DNA from: Bin25 sp026709415
GTDB lineage: Bacteria; Bacteroidota; Bacteroidia; Flavobacteriales; Flavobacteriaceae
Reading direction: 5' to 3'
DNA length: 64,000 nt
Assembly (NCBI GenBank): GCA_965200045.1
Contig: OZ241330.1
Location: 1,488,001-1,552,000, forward strand
The notes under the pieces are model-generated. The model had not been told where the DNA came from. It saw nothing but the letters and a program-made list of their open reading frames with translations, and did no database searches. Shown piece after piece: positions 8,607-18,418 of this stretch. Each line of letters starts with the position of its first letter. The first letter of the stretch is position 1. Both the position numbers and the translations under genes were made by a program.

Positions 8607-9215
8607 ATGGTGTTCGGTTATATTAGAATTAGCAGTGAGAAGCAAACTATTGAAAATCAGTATTACGAGATTAACAAATTTTGTAAAAACGAAAATTTAA
8701 TAGTGGATAAATGGATTAAAGAAACAATTTCTGGAATCAAAAATGTAGAAGACAGAAAACTAGGTAGATTGCTAAAAACAATGAAAAAAGATGACATTTT
8801 AATTTGCACAGAACTTTCGAGACTAGGTAGGAGTTTAATGATGATTATGGGAGTTCTTAATCAATGTATGAAAAGTGAATTGATGGTATGGACAATAAAG
8901 GATAATTATCGACTAGGAAATGACATTAGTTCTAAAGTATTGGCCTTCGCTTTTGGATTATCAGCGGAAATAGAGCGAAATTTGATTTCACAAAGAACCA
9001 AAGAAGCTCTAGATAGAAAAAGAGCAGAGGGTGTTATTCTTGGAAGACCAAAAGGACGAAAATCTTCAAAAACTAAATTATCAGGTAAGGAAAGTCAAAT
9101 TAAAGACCTATTGTCCAAAAAAATGTCTTACAGTGCTATGGGAAGAATTCTGAAAGTAAACAGGTTAACAGTATCCAAATATATTAAAGAACATAACCTA
9201 CAAAACGAATTTTAA
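8607..9215 (+). CDS. Serine recombinase (resolvase/invertase family)
   Basis: This 202-residue protein has a resolvase catalytic domain: GYIRISSEKQTIENQ holds the nucleophilic serine near residue 9-10. Further marks are LICTELSRLGRS, the helix IERNLISQRTKEALDRKR and the junction GVILGRPKGRKSSK. It ends with a small helix-turn-helix (YSAMGRILKVNRLTVSKYIKEH). Such proteins invert or resolve DNA between short sites. The gene is intact and AT-rich, starts at ATG after a short AT-rich leader, and lies between a dead IS and a metabolic gene. It may belong to the transposon that delivered the surrounding island; no paired recombination sites were identified. Confidence 0.9.
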   Translation: MVFGYIRISSEKQTIENQYYEINKFCKNENLIVDKWIKETISGIKNVEDRKLGRLLKTMKKDDILICTELSRLGRSLMMIMGVLNQCMKSELMVWTIKDNYRLGNDISSKVLAFAFGLSAEIERNLISQRTKEALDRKRAEGVILGRPKGRKSSKTKLSGKESQIKDLLSKKMSYSAMGRILKVNRLTVSKYIKEHNLQNEF

Positions 9216-9260
9216 TGCGTGAACCAATATCCCAAAAACCTTTTTGAATATGGAATTGGC

Positions 9261-10637
9261 CTAATAAACAATATGATCTGTACCGTAAGGAGCTCGTTGT
9301 GGACGGGATAGCATTTCATTGGCTTTGTCATGGCCAACAAAGGTTTCAGTTGTGGGATCCCAGTTTAATCGGTGAGGAAACTTCATGGCAATATGTCCCA
9401 ATAAACACATCGAACCAACGCGATGGGCAACTTCAACATTCGAAATAGGCTCTGAATCATTTCGAATACTTTCTAACCAATTTCCGTGATGGTCGGAACT
9501 ACGAGGTAAATGGATGTCATTAGGACCAATGCCATCGGTTAAAATTTGGGAATCACTAGCCTCCAAAGGCGACTGCTCACCATCTTGTGAATTCGGATCG
9601 GAATCGGTGGCTTGGTAATTCCCTCTGGTGACAAAAATCCAACCGTTTTCACCTTCAAATCGGATGCCATTAGGATAACCCCCACTAATTAGAAAAGTCA
9701 ATCCGTTGAGAAACTCCATACGTACCATAAAATCACCATGAACATTCCAACTTCCTGATCTTGGAAAGTCGGCGATGGCTTCAATAGTCACTGGGCCAGT
9801 ATATTCGGTATTCGTTCCCCAAGCAGCAATATCAAAATGATGCTGTCCCCAACCAGTAATCATACCCGCACAATATTGTTCTTGTCGCAACCATCCAGGT
9901 CGAGAATAATCTGCTTGAGGATGCACCAACATTTCAGCATAATCAACCCAAGGAGCGGGACCTAACCAGGCATCATAATCTAAATTTTCTGGAATCGGTT
10001 CTGGAGTGGCTAGTGGTCCAGAGGGATCTCCAGGTAAACCAATTTTTACGGTATGTACTTTTCCAATTCGTCCATTTCGAACTAGTTCGCAGGCATATCT
10101 AAATTGTTCGCTAGAACGTTGTTGTGTTCCCAACTGAAACTTAACCCCTTGGCTTTGAACAATATCGCTCACCAATTTCCCCTCTTTGATGGTCATGGCA
10201 TGAGGTTTTTGCAAATAAATGTGCTTTTTGGCCAGTGCTGCTTCAATGGCAGGTTGTGCGTGCCAATGATCGGGAGTACTAATCACGACGGCATCAATAT
10301 CACTGGACGCCAAAATCGCTTGATAGTTTTCGAAAATTTTGGTATCGACTGTTTTGCCTTGCTTAGCATAAAATTGGTCCACGTTTGCTTTTCCATCGGC
10401 AGCTCGCTTGCTATCGACATCGCATACCCCAATCGTTTGAGCAAAATCGTGCTGGGTGACACCGAGAATGTCTCCCCAACGAGAAATCCTACCGCAACCA
10501 ATTTGGCCGACATGTATTTTATTGCTAGGTGCATTTTTACCAAAAACGGTTGATGGGACAATGGAGGGAACAGCCAGGGAACCTACGGATGTGAGTGCTG
10601 TATTTTTTAAAAAACTTCGACGTTTCATCGTTTTCAT
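9261..10637 (-). CDS. Gfo/Idh/MocA family oxidoreductase, Tat-exported
   Basis: This 458-residue protein opens with a twin-arginine signal (MKRRSFLKNTALTSVGSLAVP). The start may be the ATG three codons inside, at 10628. Next is a Rossmann fold (IHVGQIGCGRISRWG) with VVISTPDHWHAQPAIEAA and LQKPHAMTIKEG, where the EKP/QKP lysine is conserved. NAD(P)-dependent enzymes of this family act on sugars; Bacteroidota encode many periplasmic copies in polysaccharide loci. A homologue with the same layout is at 44043-45404. Here it sits alone among mobile debris, so its substrate cannot be guessed. Confidence 0.9.
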   Translation of the reverse strand: MKTMKRRSFLKNTALTSVGSLAVPSIVPSTVFGKNAPSNKIHVGQIGCGRISRWGDILGVTQHDFAQTIGVCDVDSKRAADGKANVDQFYAKQGKTVDTKIFENYQAILASSDIDAVVISTPDHWHAQPAIEAALAKKHIYLQKPHAMTIKEGKLVSDIVQSQGVKFQLGTQQRSSEQFRYACELVRNGRIGKVHTVKIGLPGDPSGPLATPEPIPENLDYDAWLGPAPWVDYAEMLVHPQADYSRPGWLRQEQYCAGMITGWGQHHFDIAAWGTNTEYTGPVTIEAIADFPRSGSWNVHGDFMVRMEFLNGLTFLISGGYPNGIRFEGENGWIFVTRGNYQATDSDPNSQDGEQSPLEASDSQILTDGIGPNDIHLPRSSDHHGNWLESIRNDSEPISNVEVAHRVGSMCLLGHIAMKFPHRLNWDPTTETFVGHDKANEMLSRPQRAPYGTDHIVY

Positions 10638-11005
10638 TAGTTGCAGTTGATCGTTTGATTTTATTGTTTATAACTCGAAATATAACTAGTTCAAATTGGA
10701 AAGTTTCATGCTAAAGTAATCATTACAAGGTACTCACTTTGAGTCATCTCATCCATAAAGAGTCAATTTCCAAATTTAGTCAAGAAACAGATCAATAGAA
10801 CTCCCATGAGCCATGAAAGAATCCCGGATTAAAATAAGCCTTTGTTACTCTTGATAATTTGTAGATAAAATTATTCCATCACACTCACAAATGATTCGTT
10901 TTTGACCAAAAAGCAGGATAATCCCACCAATTTTGATGAGAGATGCAGGAATTAAATTGTCTTGAATGGTGATGATTTCTTCAGGTAATGGAGTATGACC
11001 ATACC
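10638..11005 (-). other. Intergenic, contains a truncated 52-codon tail of an unknown gene
   Basis: From 11005 down to TAA at about 10848 the minus strand reads YGHTPLPEEIITIQDNLIPA followed by SLIKIGGIILLFGQKR and a stop. It has no start of its own; the Fic fragment runs into it at LLIKR. I do not recognise the family. 10638-10845 is upstream DNA of the oxidoreductase with no clear promoter match. Confidence 0.3.
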
Positions 11006-11505
11006 TTTTATTAGAAGATTTGGTAAGATTTCTTTTGTTTTTGGTAGCGTTCCTATTCGCAGACAAAACACAAAATAACAACACGCTCTTGCCGTTCTTC
11101 CATGACCATTAATAAAAGGATGGATAACATTTAACCTCCATAAAACATATGCTGATAAAAGAAACGCATCCAACTTATTCCAATATCTATTTACCGAATT
11201 CACAAAATGATCATCCATTAAGGTTGGAAATTGAATATGGCTTGGTGGATTAACATTACTGACATTGACAGCACATGGTCTATACTGTCCTGCATAGAAA
11301 TGCAAACAGGCGATGGCATGATGATTTAATGTCTTGATTATTGTCTGAGAAAGAAATATTTGATCTAGACTTAGCGCACCTCTTATCATCGATAGCAAAA
11401 AATCCAATTGCATCAAGGAGTTCTCGTGCTCTATCTCTTTAATATACTAGATTATCTTCTGTTCCAACGATTTCATGGTTGATCATCCATAGATTCTTTT
11501 GACGG
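11006..11505 (-). pseudogene. Fic-domain protein fragment, copy 2 (inverted)
   Basis: The minus strand carries the same Fic segment as 6348-6831, longer at the 5' side and cut at the 3' side. It encodes HFYAGQYRPCAVNVSNVNPP, then VNSVNRYWNKLDAFLLSAYV and VIHPFINGHGRTARACCYF. It stops matching the other copy exactly after LLIK and runs into unrelated sequence. Upstream of the Fic part, frames do not join into one start. The His in place of the motif Asn is shared by both copies, so it predates their split. Confidence 0.65.
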
Positions 11506-11568
11506 CTTCTTCAGCCATCTTTCGGCCTTTTGGACTATAGTCGCCAACACAAGACATCGCATTACTAG

Positions 11569-13016
11569 TCGCTCCTTAAAAACTCAAATAGAGTCCATCA
11601 TTCCCTTTATATGGGGGTTGAATGGCGCCCTACTGGCTCAAATAGGGTTTTGAAATCTGCAAGGAAATGCGTTTCTTGATCTCAAAACCTTGCAGAAATG
11701 ATCCAAAAAGTAACCCCCAAACACCCCCAATGATTTGACTCGGAATTTAAAACTATTCTCCATCCAAAACACAAGATCAAGTTGCTGGCTGATGCGATCG
11801 ACTGGTCTTTTTTTGAAAACGCCTTGGGTTCCTTTTATTCCCCAAAGGGCCGTCCAGCCAAGCCCATTGGGGTGATGGTGGGTTGTTTGATGCTGAAACG
11901 ACTCGACCATCGAGGCGATGAAACGCTCATGGATCGCTGGATTGAAAATCCTGACATGCCGTACTTCACGGGTTCTGATGTCATGAAACATCAGCCGCCT
12001 GGCGATCCCACTGATTGGCGTCCTATGAGAGATCGTATGGGTCCAGCAGGGATGGAAAAGATGTTTGCCTCTTCCGTTTCGTTGCATCAGAAAGAAATGA
12101 AGAAGTCTTCATCGATGGTCTGATCGGAGACCACGGTACAAGGGAACAACGTGACTTTTCCGACCGATGCCCAACGGAATCAAAAAGTCATCGACCAATG
12201 CCAAAGCCTCGAAAGAACGGCTGCGTCCAACCTTTAATGGGAAGCATCCCCGACGAGCTCAAAAAGCCAAAAAGGCCACCTCCAAACTGAAGACTTTAGC
12301 GGGCCGACAAGTCCGAGAACTCGGGCGAAAACGAGCTCCCCAACAAAAAAGTCAATATCAAAAAGAACTCGATCGGTACCAACGAGTGATCGATCAACAG
12401 CGATTCGATCAAAATAAAGTGGTTGCCATTCACAAGCCATTCACGGCTTGCATGGCCAAAGGTAAGGCTCATCGAATGTATGCATTGGGAAATCAAGTGG
12501 GCCTGATGGCGACGGGAGGCCCAACCATGATCATCACGGCGATCCGTGCTTTTGAGGGCAACCCTCATGATCGCCAAACCATCCCACCCTTATGGGAACC
12601 ATAGGAATCCATTGTCGGTCTCGCTCCCAAAGAATGGGTGGTTGATCGAGGGGGACGAGGAAAACGTCCGATGGGAAACACCAAGATATCGATGCCAAGC
12701 AAACCATGGAAAAGCGATAGCCCCTATCAAAAACAAAAGAAAAGGAAAAAGTTTCGACGCCGAGCTGCCATCGAGCCGCTGATGGGCCATCTCAAAACAG
12801 AACATCGTCTGCAAGAAAATGATCTGATGGGCGCCTCATCGCCAACTATCAACGCCTATTTGGCTGCTACGGGGTGGCATTTGAAGAAATTCATGGAACC
12901 ATGAGTCCAAAATGTTCTTTTTTACTTTTTCAGAAGGGCTTCATTTTCAGTTCAAGCAACTTTGAAAATCAAAATAATCTAACGACAACTGATGAAAAAG
13001 ACTTTTTAAGGAGCGA
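11569..13016 (+). mobile_element. IS5-like insertion sequence, copy 2, both ends present
   Basis: Terminal inverted repeats are TCGCTCCTTAAAAA at 11569-11582 and TTTTTAAGGAGCGA at 13003-13016. The flanks are CTAG (11565-11568) on the left and CTAA (13017-13020) on the right, both fitting the YTAR target rule of the IS5 group. Because they differ at one base, the duplication has either mutated or the two ends come from different insertions. The element is about 1.45 kb. The RecQ-like helicase begins 62 bases after the right end. Confidence 0.85.
11740..12904 (+). pseudogene. IS5-like DDE transposase, decayed (copy 2)
   Basis: Frames cover ILHPKHKIKLLADAIDWSFF near 11755, RPAKPIGVMVGCLMLKRLDH, ENPDMPYFTGSDVMKHQPPG and, in another frame, RAAIEPLMGHLKTEHRLQEN near the end. 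Damage includes a frameshift near 12120-12170, a deletion after 12205 relative to copy 1, and TAG at 12602-12604 where copy 1 has CAG. Each copy has its own set of lesions, so neither is a recent offspring of the other. Confidence 0.8.
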
Positions 13017-13077
13017 CTAATTAATTTTACGAGTTCAACTATATAGTTCAACAATAAACTTTTAAAGTGTAAAATCA

Positions 13078-16000
13078 GTGAACCATAAAAATTCGTATTC
13101 AAATCATTTTTTGGAAAAAATTGACTCTTTGAAGTCTCAAAATAAGATTTTTGTCATACTTGGTCAAATTGAATTAATTAATCTTAAGACTAAAAAAAAG
13201 TATATGTCTGATGAAATGAGTTTTTATGAAAGGTCAAATTTTGAAATCTTTGATGAAAATTGGCTATTTAGAGTCACTGCAGAACTTAATACCAACAAAT
13301 CATATCATTTACTTTCATATCCTCAATTTGTTTATCTCCGAAAAAAATTTACTAGTTTGGTGTTTTTTGATAGAATTGTAATTCTAAGGGATAATTTGAG
13401 AAAACTTTATGTAATAAATGAAAATGAGTATTTAGAGAGTGAGCAAAATGAAAGTATTGAGTTAAGACCAAACAAATTACCCGATTTTCAGGTTAATCAG
13501 ATAAAAATCGAGGATAAATACTTTTACACGGTAAACACGTCATATACCGAAGGTTACGATATAAAAGAAATATTTTCAAAGGAAAAAGAACTTGAAAAAG
13601 GTCAAAATAAAGAGTCATCATACTACCTTGATATTTATGAAGACAATTCTTTAGATATGTATTTCGAAGAGTGTTTTCTAATTGGAAAATTTAAAGATGC
13701 TATAGTAAATATAAACCCCAAAAATCCCGTAAGCAATCAAACTTATGAAGTATTAAAAAAAGCAAATTATTATATCGAAGGTTTTGGCGTTTCTATTTTT
13801 TCGCATACAATCGAAAGTAAAATTTTAGAAGAAAAGCCGAATATAGAATTAAAGAAGAAACTTCAAAAATACTGGGGTGTAGATGCCGTTTTTAGAACTT
13901 TTCCTGTATACATCGATCCAATTAAGGGGAATGAAATAACAGAAATATCTCAAAGTGCAATTGTTGAAAAATTGATCGATGAATACAAAAAAGCTAAAAA
14001 TAATCAACCATTTAAGGATGTTTTTTTAACGGCTCCGACTGGAGTCGGGAAGTCTTTACTTTTTCAATTATCCGCATTTCATATATCAAATGAAGGTGAT
14101 GTAACAATTGTGATTTCGCCACTAATAGCTCTGATGAAAGATCAAGTTAATGCTATTATCAACAATCGAGATTATCAGAAAGTTTCATTTGTCAATAGTG
14201 AATTAAATTATAATGATAGAATTGAAGTTTTAGAAAAATGTAAAAATGGAGAAATCGATATTTTGTATATGTCTCCAGAACTTTTTTTATCTTATCAAAT
14301 ACCACATTTCATAGGCGATCGAAACTTAGGATTACTTGTCATAGATGAGGCTCATTTAATTACTACTTGGGGTAGAGATTTCAGAGTTGATTATTGGTTT
14401 TTGGGAAATCATATAAGCAAATTGAGAAAATACTATGACTTAAAATTTCCGATGATTGCGGTAACCGCAACAGCAATTTATGGAGGAGAAAACGATATGG
14501 TATTCGACTGCATTGATAGTCTTGCAATGAAAAACCCTCACATATATATTGGAAAAATTATTCGTGATGATATCGAGTTTGTCGTTAATAGATACGAAGA
14601 TTTTGGTCAAGGATATCAAAAGAAAAAAGTAACACAGAGTTCTAAATTTATAAAGGGAGTTAACAACTTGAATATTAAGACTCTACTATACGTACCCTAT
14701 ACTAAACATGTTAATGAAATTCTCAACGAGCTTGACAGGGACGATAGAAATATAACTGGTGGTTACCATGGGAAAATGACCCCTGAAAATAAGGATGTGT
14801 CCTATAAAAAGTTTAAAACAGGAGAGTTTAGAACTTTAATTTCAACAAAGGCTTTTGGAATGGGCGTGGATATCAAAGATATTCAGGTAATCTATCACCA
14901 TGCTCCATCAGGTCTTTTACCAGATTATATTCAAGAAATAGGAAGAGCAGCAAGGGAAAAAGGTTTGTTGGGATATGCAGCTGTAAACTACTCAACAAAA
15001 GATCAATCCTTCGCTAAAGTTTTACATGGGATTTCAGCAATTAGACAATACCAAATCAAAGCAGTACTAAAAAAAATATTTCAAGTTCATAAAAAAGAAA
15101 TGTCTAGAAACATTTTATTATCTGTAGAAGATTTTAGCCATGTTTTTGATTCAGACCATGATTTAGATCAAAAAGTCATGACTGCATTAATGATGATTGA
15201 AAAGGACTATCTAAAAAAATATCAGTTTAATGTATTGGTGGCAAGGCCAAGAAAGCTTTTTGTAAAAGTTTTTGCCAAGATTCAAAAAATTCACTTATCA
15301 ACCTTAAATCAATTATTTCCAAATACATTAAAGGAAATTGGTATAGAGAACAAAGATTGTATTATTGAGTTAGATCTTCATGAATTGTGGAAAAATCACT
15401 ACAAGGGAGAAAGTTTCCCTATGTTTAAACAAAGATTTTACAATAAAAGACTATTGCAGGATAGCACAACTGAAATAGAGCCCCTTATTCAATTTTCATT
15501 GAATTTAAAACACGAGTATTTTAATACCTCTCAGAAATTAGAAAACATTTTTAGCAACATAATTAAAGTTTTTGAAAAAATAGATAAAGGTTATTTTACA
15601 AGTGAGGTTTTGGAAAAAAAATTAACTGAGACTTTTGAAAATAAAATTATTGGAAGAGCATTATCTAAATTTCTTTTATCCTCCTACAGTGGCCTGCAAA
15701 AAAGCTTTTCTTCAATAGAAGGAGACGCTTTTTTACATAAAAGACTTACTTCAAAAAGTAAATATGAGTACAGAATTTTCAGCAAGAAATACTTGCATCG
15801 ATTTAAATCACTTGAAAAACTATTACACAGAATGTACAAGGATAAAAAATCATTAGAAGTTGTCAAGTATGTCAAGGATATTCAGTTGAATCAATTACAA
15901 TATTTGAGATTGGGACAATTAATAGAAGTATTAGAGCTTGGAACATTCGAAATAAAAGGAGGTGAGCAACTTATGATATTTGTTAGATTAAACGATCCTA

Positions 16001-16749
16001 ATAGGATATATCAAGATTTTGCAAATAATAAATATTCTAATTCAATTCTGAAAAGCACGTTAGACAGATATAAAATAAGCTACAAAATATTTGATCGGTT
16101 TTTTAATAAAAAATTCACTAACACACAAAGATGGAGTTTTGTGGAAGATCTATTTCTTGGGGAAAGTCTAGAATTCATCGTTGAAAATTATGAAGGAGAA
16201 GAGCCAAGCGAGTTGGACATAGTAAAATATTTAAGTAACAAGGATTTAAAAGAGGTAATTATCGAAAAAAAAGAACGTAATGATACAAACATTCACATAT
16301 TTCGTCCAGATTCTAAAAAAACATATTTAGAAAAAAGCTTTTTAACATTAATGACCGAAAACGAAAAAGTTGAAACTATGAGAATTTGGGATTGGATAAA
16401 GTATAACCCAATCTTATTGAATCAAACTGTAAAAAAGGAGTCGTTGAAATTAGAAAGACAGATGTTTAATCACTTAAATAATGTTTTAAGAACGGATCAT
16501 CATAAATATTACAAATCGGTTACGGGTATACATTATAAAGTGAATTTTCCAGGATATGACAAACCTATAAAGGCAAAAATCCCATATGATTTAGAGCCAG
16601 TTAAGTTTTACAAATGGTGGTTGAAAGATGAAAATCAAGTAGTGCTAAAAAAAATTGATAAAGTCAAACTTTTTGACAAAGTGTATTCGATGTCACCTCA
16701 ATCTCTTAAAATGAAACACTTGAAATTAATACGAGAAAGAAATATCTAA
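13078..16749 (+). CDS. Large RecQ-like SF2 helicase (possible stand-alone defence protein)
   Basis: This 1223-residue protein starts at GTG. The helicase core spans about residues 290-680: Walker A TAPTGVGKSLLFQ (about 318-330), motif II IDEAH (D423-H426), motif III AVTATA (462-466), and motif VI QEIGRAARE (about 619-627), where RecQ has Q..GRAGRDG. It unwinds DNA by inference. The N-terminal ~290 residues and C-terminal ~540 residues have no motif I recognise; no RQC zinc cysteines or HRDC domain are obvious. DNA is strongly AT-rich. It lies alone between an IS end and the uronate genes, as expected for a horizontally acquired defence or DNA-processing gene. Family-level call is firm; role is inference. 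Confidence 0.85.
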   Translation: MNHKNSYSNHFLEKIDSLKSQNKIFVILGQIELINLKTKKKYMSDEMSFYERSNFEIFDENWLFRVTAELNTNKSYHLLSYPQFVYLRKKFTSLVFFDRIVILRDNLRKLYVINENEYLESEQNESIELRPNKLPDFQVNQIKIEDKYFYTVNTSYTEGYDIKEIFSKEKELEKGQNKESSYYLDIYEDNSLDMYFEECFLIGKFKDAIVNINPKNPVSNQTYEVLKKANYYIEGFGVSIFSHTIESKILEEKPNIELKKKLQKYWGVDAVFRTFPVYIDPIKGNEITEISQSAIVEKLIDEYKKAKNNQPFKDVFLTAPTGVGKSLLFQLSAFHISNEGDVTIVISPLIALMKDQVNAIINNRDYQKVSFVNSELNYNDRIEVLEKCKNGEIDILYMSPELFLSYQIPHFIGDRNLGLLVIDEAHLITTWGRDFRVDYWFLGNHISKLRKYYDLKFPMIAVTATAIYGGENDMVFDCIDSLAMKNPHIYIGKIIRDDIEFVVNRYEDFGQGYQKKKVTQSSKFIKGVNNLNIKTLLYVPYTKHVNEILNELDRDDRNITGGYHGKMTPENKDVSYKKFKTGEFRTLISTKAFGMGVDIKDIQVIYHHAPSGLLPDYIQEIGRAAREKGLLGYAAVNYSTKDQSFAKVLHGISAIRQYQIKAVLKKIFQVHKKEMSRNILLSVEDFSHVFDSDHDLDQKVMTALMMIEKDYLKKYQFNVLVARPRKLFVKVFAKIQKIHLSTLNQLFPNTLKEIGIENKDCIIELDLHELWKNHYKGESFPMFKQRFYNKRLLQDSTTEIEPLIQFSLNLKHEYFNTSQKLENIFSNIIKVFEKIDKGYFTSEVLEKKLTETFENKIIGRALSKFLLSSYSGLQKSFSSIEGDAFLHKRLTSKSKYEYRIFSKKYLHRFKSLEKLLHRMYKDKKSLEVVKYVKDIQLNQLQYLRLGQLIEVLELGTFEIKGGEQLMIFVRLNDPNRIYQDFANNKYSNSILKSTLDRYKISYKIFDRFFNKKFTNTQRWSFVEDLFLGESLEFIVENYEGEEPSELDIVKYLSNKDLKEVIIEKKERNDTNIHIFRPDSKKTYLEKSFLTLMTENEKVETMRIWDWIKYNPILLNQTVKKESLKLERQMFNHLNNVLRTDHHKYYKSVTGIHYKVNFPGYDKPIKAKIPYDLEPVKFYKWWLKDENQVVLKKIDKVKLFDKVYSMSPQSLKMKHLKLIRERNI

Positions 16750-16801
16750 TAAATTCATTAGATGGAGTTGAACACTAGTGAATTATAATCGATTTTATTA
16801 T

Positions 16802-18418
16802 TTACAATGAAACCCCCCTTTTCCAAGGAATAAAATCTTGTTGCCCTAAAATTTCTGCTTTGGTCTTGATGTGACCACTGGCAATTTCAATGATTAAATC
16901 TATAAGTTCATTGCCGACTGTTTCAATAGATTTCCCTTCGGATATAACGGTTCCAGCATTGAAATCGATAATATCGGGCATTTTCTTAAATAATTCAGAA
17001 TTGGTAGACACTTTCACTACAGGAGTGATCGGATTTCCAGTTGGTGTCCCTAAACCAGTCGTAAATAAAATAATATTAGCTCCACCACCAGCCAAACCCG
17101 TGGTGCTTTCGACATCGTTTCCGGGAGTGCACAATAGAGAGACACCGGATTTGGTGACATATTCAGTGTAATCAAGAACATCAGTGATTTCCGAATTCCC
17201 TGACTTTTTAACGGCCCCCGCCGATTTGATAGCATCGGTGATTAATCCATCTTTAATATTGCCTGGAGAAGGATTCATATCAAAGCCGGAGTCAACTTTA
17301 TTGGCGGCCGTTTCATATTGATCCATCAATGAAATAAACTTAGAGGCAAGGACATCGTTTTGACATCGATTAGCTAGTTCTTGTTCCACGCCGCAGAGTT
17401 CAGGAAATTCTGCTAAAATGGCAGATCCACCGAGACTTGATATGACATCGGACACATGACCCAATACGGGGTTAGCGGTGATTCCTGAAAAACCGTCGGA
17501 TCCTCCACATTCCAGTCCAATCTTCAATTGAGATAATGAGGCTGGCTTTCGTTGAATTTGATTGGCTTCAACAATTTGTTGGAATGTTTGATGAACGATT
17601 TTACTTAAAAACTGATCGGTGCTCCCTTCACTTTGTTGGTTAAAAATCAATACAGGTTTACTTCTTTGTGGGTCTAATTGATTTAATTCATCTTCTAGGA
17701 GTTTGATTTCTAAATGTTGACATCCTAAACTCAAAACGGTTGCTCCAGCCACATTTGGATTATGAACATACCCAGCCAATAAGGAAGCCAATACCTGAGC
17801 ATCTTCTCTTGTACCACCACATCCTCCATGATGTGTCATGAATCGAACCTTGACATTTTGATAGGGGTGAGGGATGAATTCGGAATAGTCTGATTGCTCG
17901 GTTGTTCTATCAGGATGAAGCAAATTTCCTAATAAACGTTGTAATGGATCTTTCTTTATTGGATAGAACTCTCTTTCAAAAGTGTTTTTGAGTACTTTAA
18001 TATTTCTGTTTTCACAAAATACCAATGGAAAAAATAGCCAGATATTATCGGTGCCCACTTGTCCGTCTGACCTATGATATCCCATGAATGTTTTCGATTG
18101 CCACCGACTGATATCGAGTGGTTTCCAATCATAGGTAGCGTTTTTCGCAATGGTTTTTGAAGTTTTGTGTTTTAGATTGTCTGTACTAATTAATCCCCCT
18201 TTAGGAATGTCTTTCGTTGTGATACCAACCAAAACCCCATACATGATGACGGAGGATCCGATAGGCAGATCACAAAGCGCGAATTTGTGTTTTTGATCAA
18301 TATCATCGACTAATGTTATGGGTTCATTTTCAATGGTCACGGAATGCCCTTTGGATAAATCATTTAACGCAACGGCGATATTGTCTTGTGAATGAATTTT
18401 GAGAATATTAGATGTCAT
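16802..18418 (-). CDS. uxaA: Altronate dehydratase
   Basis: This 538-residue protein has an N-terminal SAF-like domain (residues 1-90, with PIGSSVIMYGVLVGI) and the D-altronate/galactarate dehydratase body. Visible marks are HRSDGQVGTDNIW, HHGGCGGTREDAQVLASLLA, GLECGGSDGFSGITANP and a Gly-rich GLAGGGANIILFTTGLGTP. The enzyme converts D-altronate to 2-keto-3-deoxygluconate. It begins immediately at the end of uxaB with no intergenic base, so the two are co-transcribed and probably coupled. Length matches the full single-chain family form. Confidence 0.93.
   Translation of the reverse strand: MTSNILKIHSQDNIAVALNDLSKGHSVTIENEPITLVDDIDQKHKFALCDLPIGSSVIMYGVLVGITTKDIPKGGLISTDNLKHKTSKTIAKNATYDWKPLDISRWQSKTFMGYHRSDGQVGTDNIWLFFPLVFCENRNIKVLKNTFEREFYPIKKDPLQRLLGNLLHPDRTTEQSDYSEFIPHPYQNVKVRFMTHHGGCGGTREDAQVLASLLAGYVHNPNVAGATVLSLGCQHLEIKLLEDELNQLDPQRSKPVLIFNQQSEGSTDQFLSKIVHQTFQQIVEANQIQRKPASLSQLKIGLECGGSDGFSGITANPVLGHVSDVISSLGGSAILAEFPELCGVEQELANRCQNDVLASKFISLMDQYETAANKVDSGFDMNPSPGNIKDGLITDAIKSAGAVKKSGNSEITDVLDYTEYVTKSGVSLLCTPGNDVESTTGLAGGGANIILFTTGLGTPTGNPITPVVKVSTNSELFKKMPDIIDFNAGTVISEGKSIETVGNELIDLIIEIASGHIKTKAEILGQQDFIPWKRGVSL

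Noticed and set aside
10845..11084. 79-codon minus-strand ORF
   Set aside because: It joins an out-of-frame reading of the Fic fragment to an unrelated tail; not a real start.
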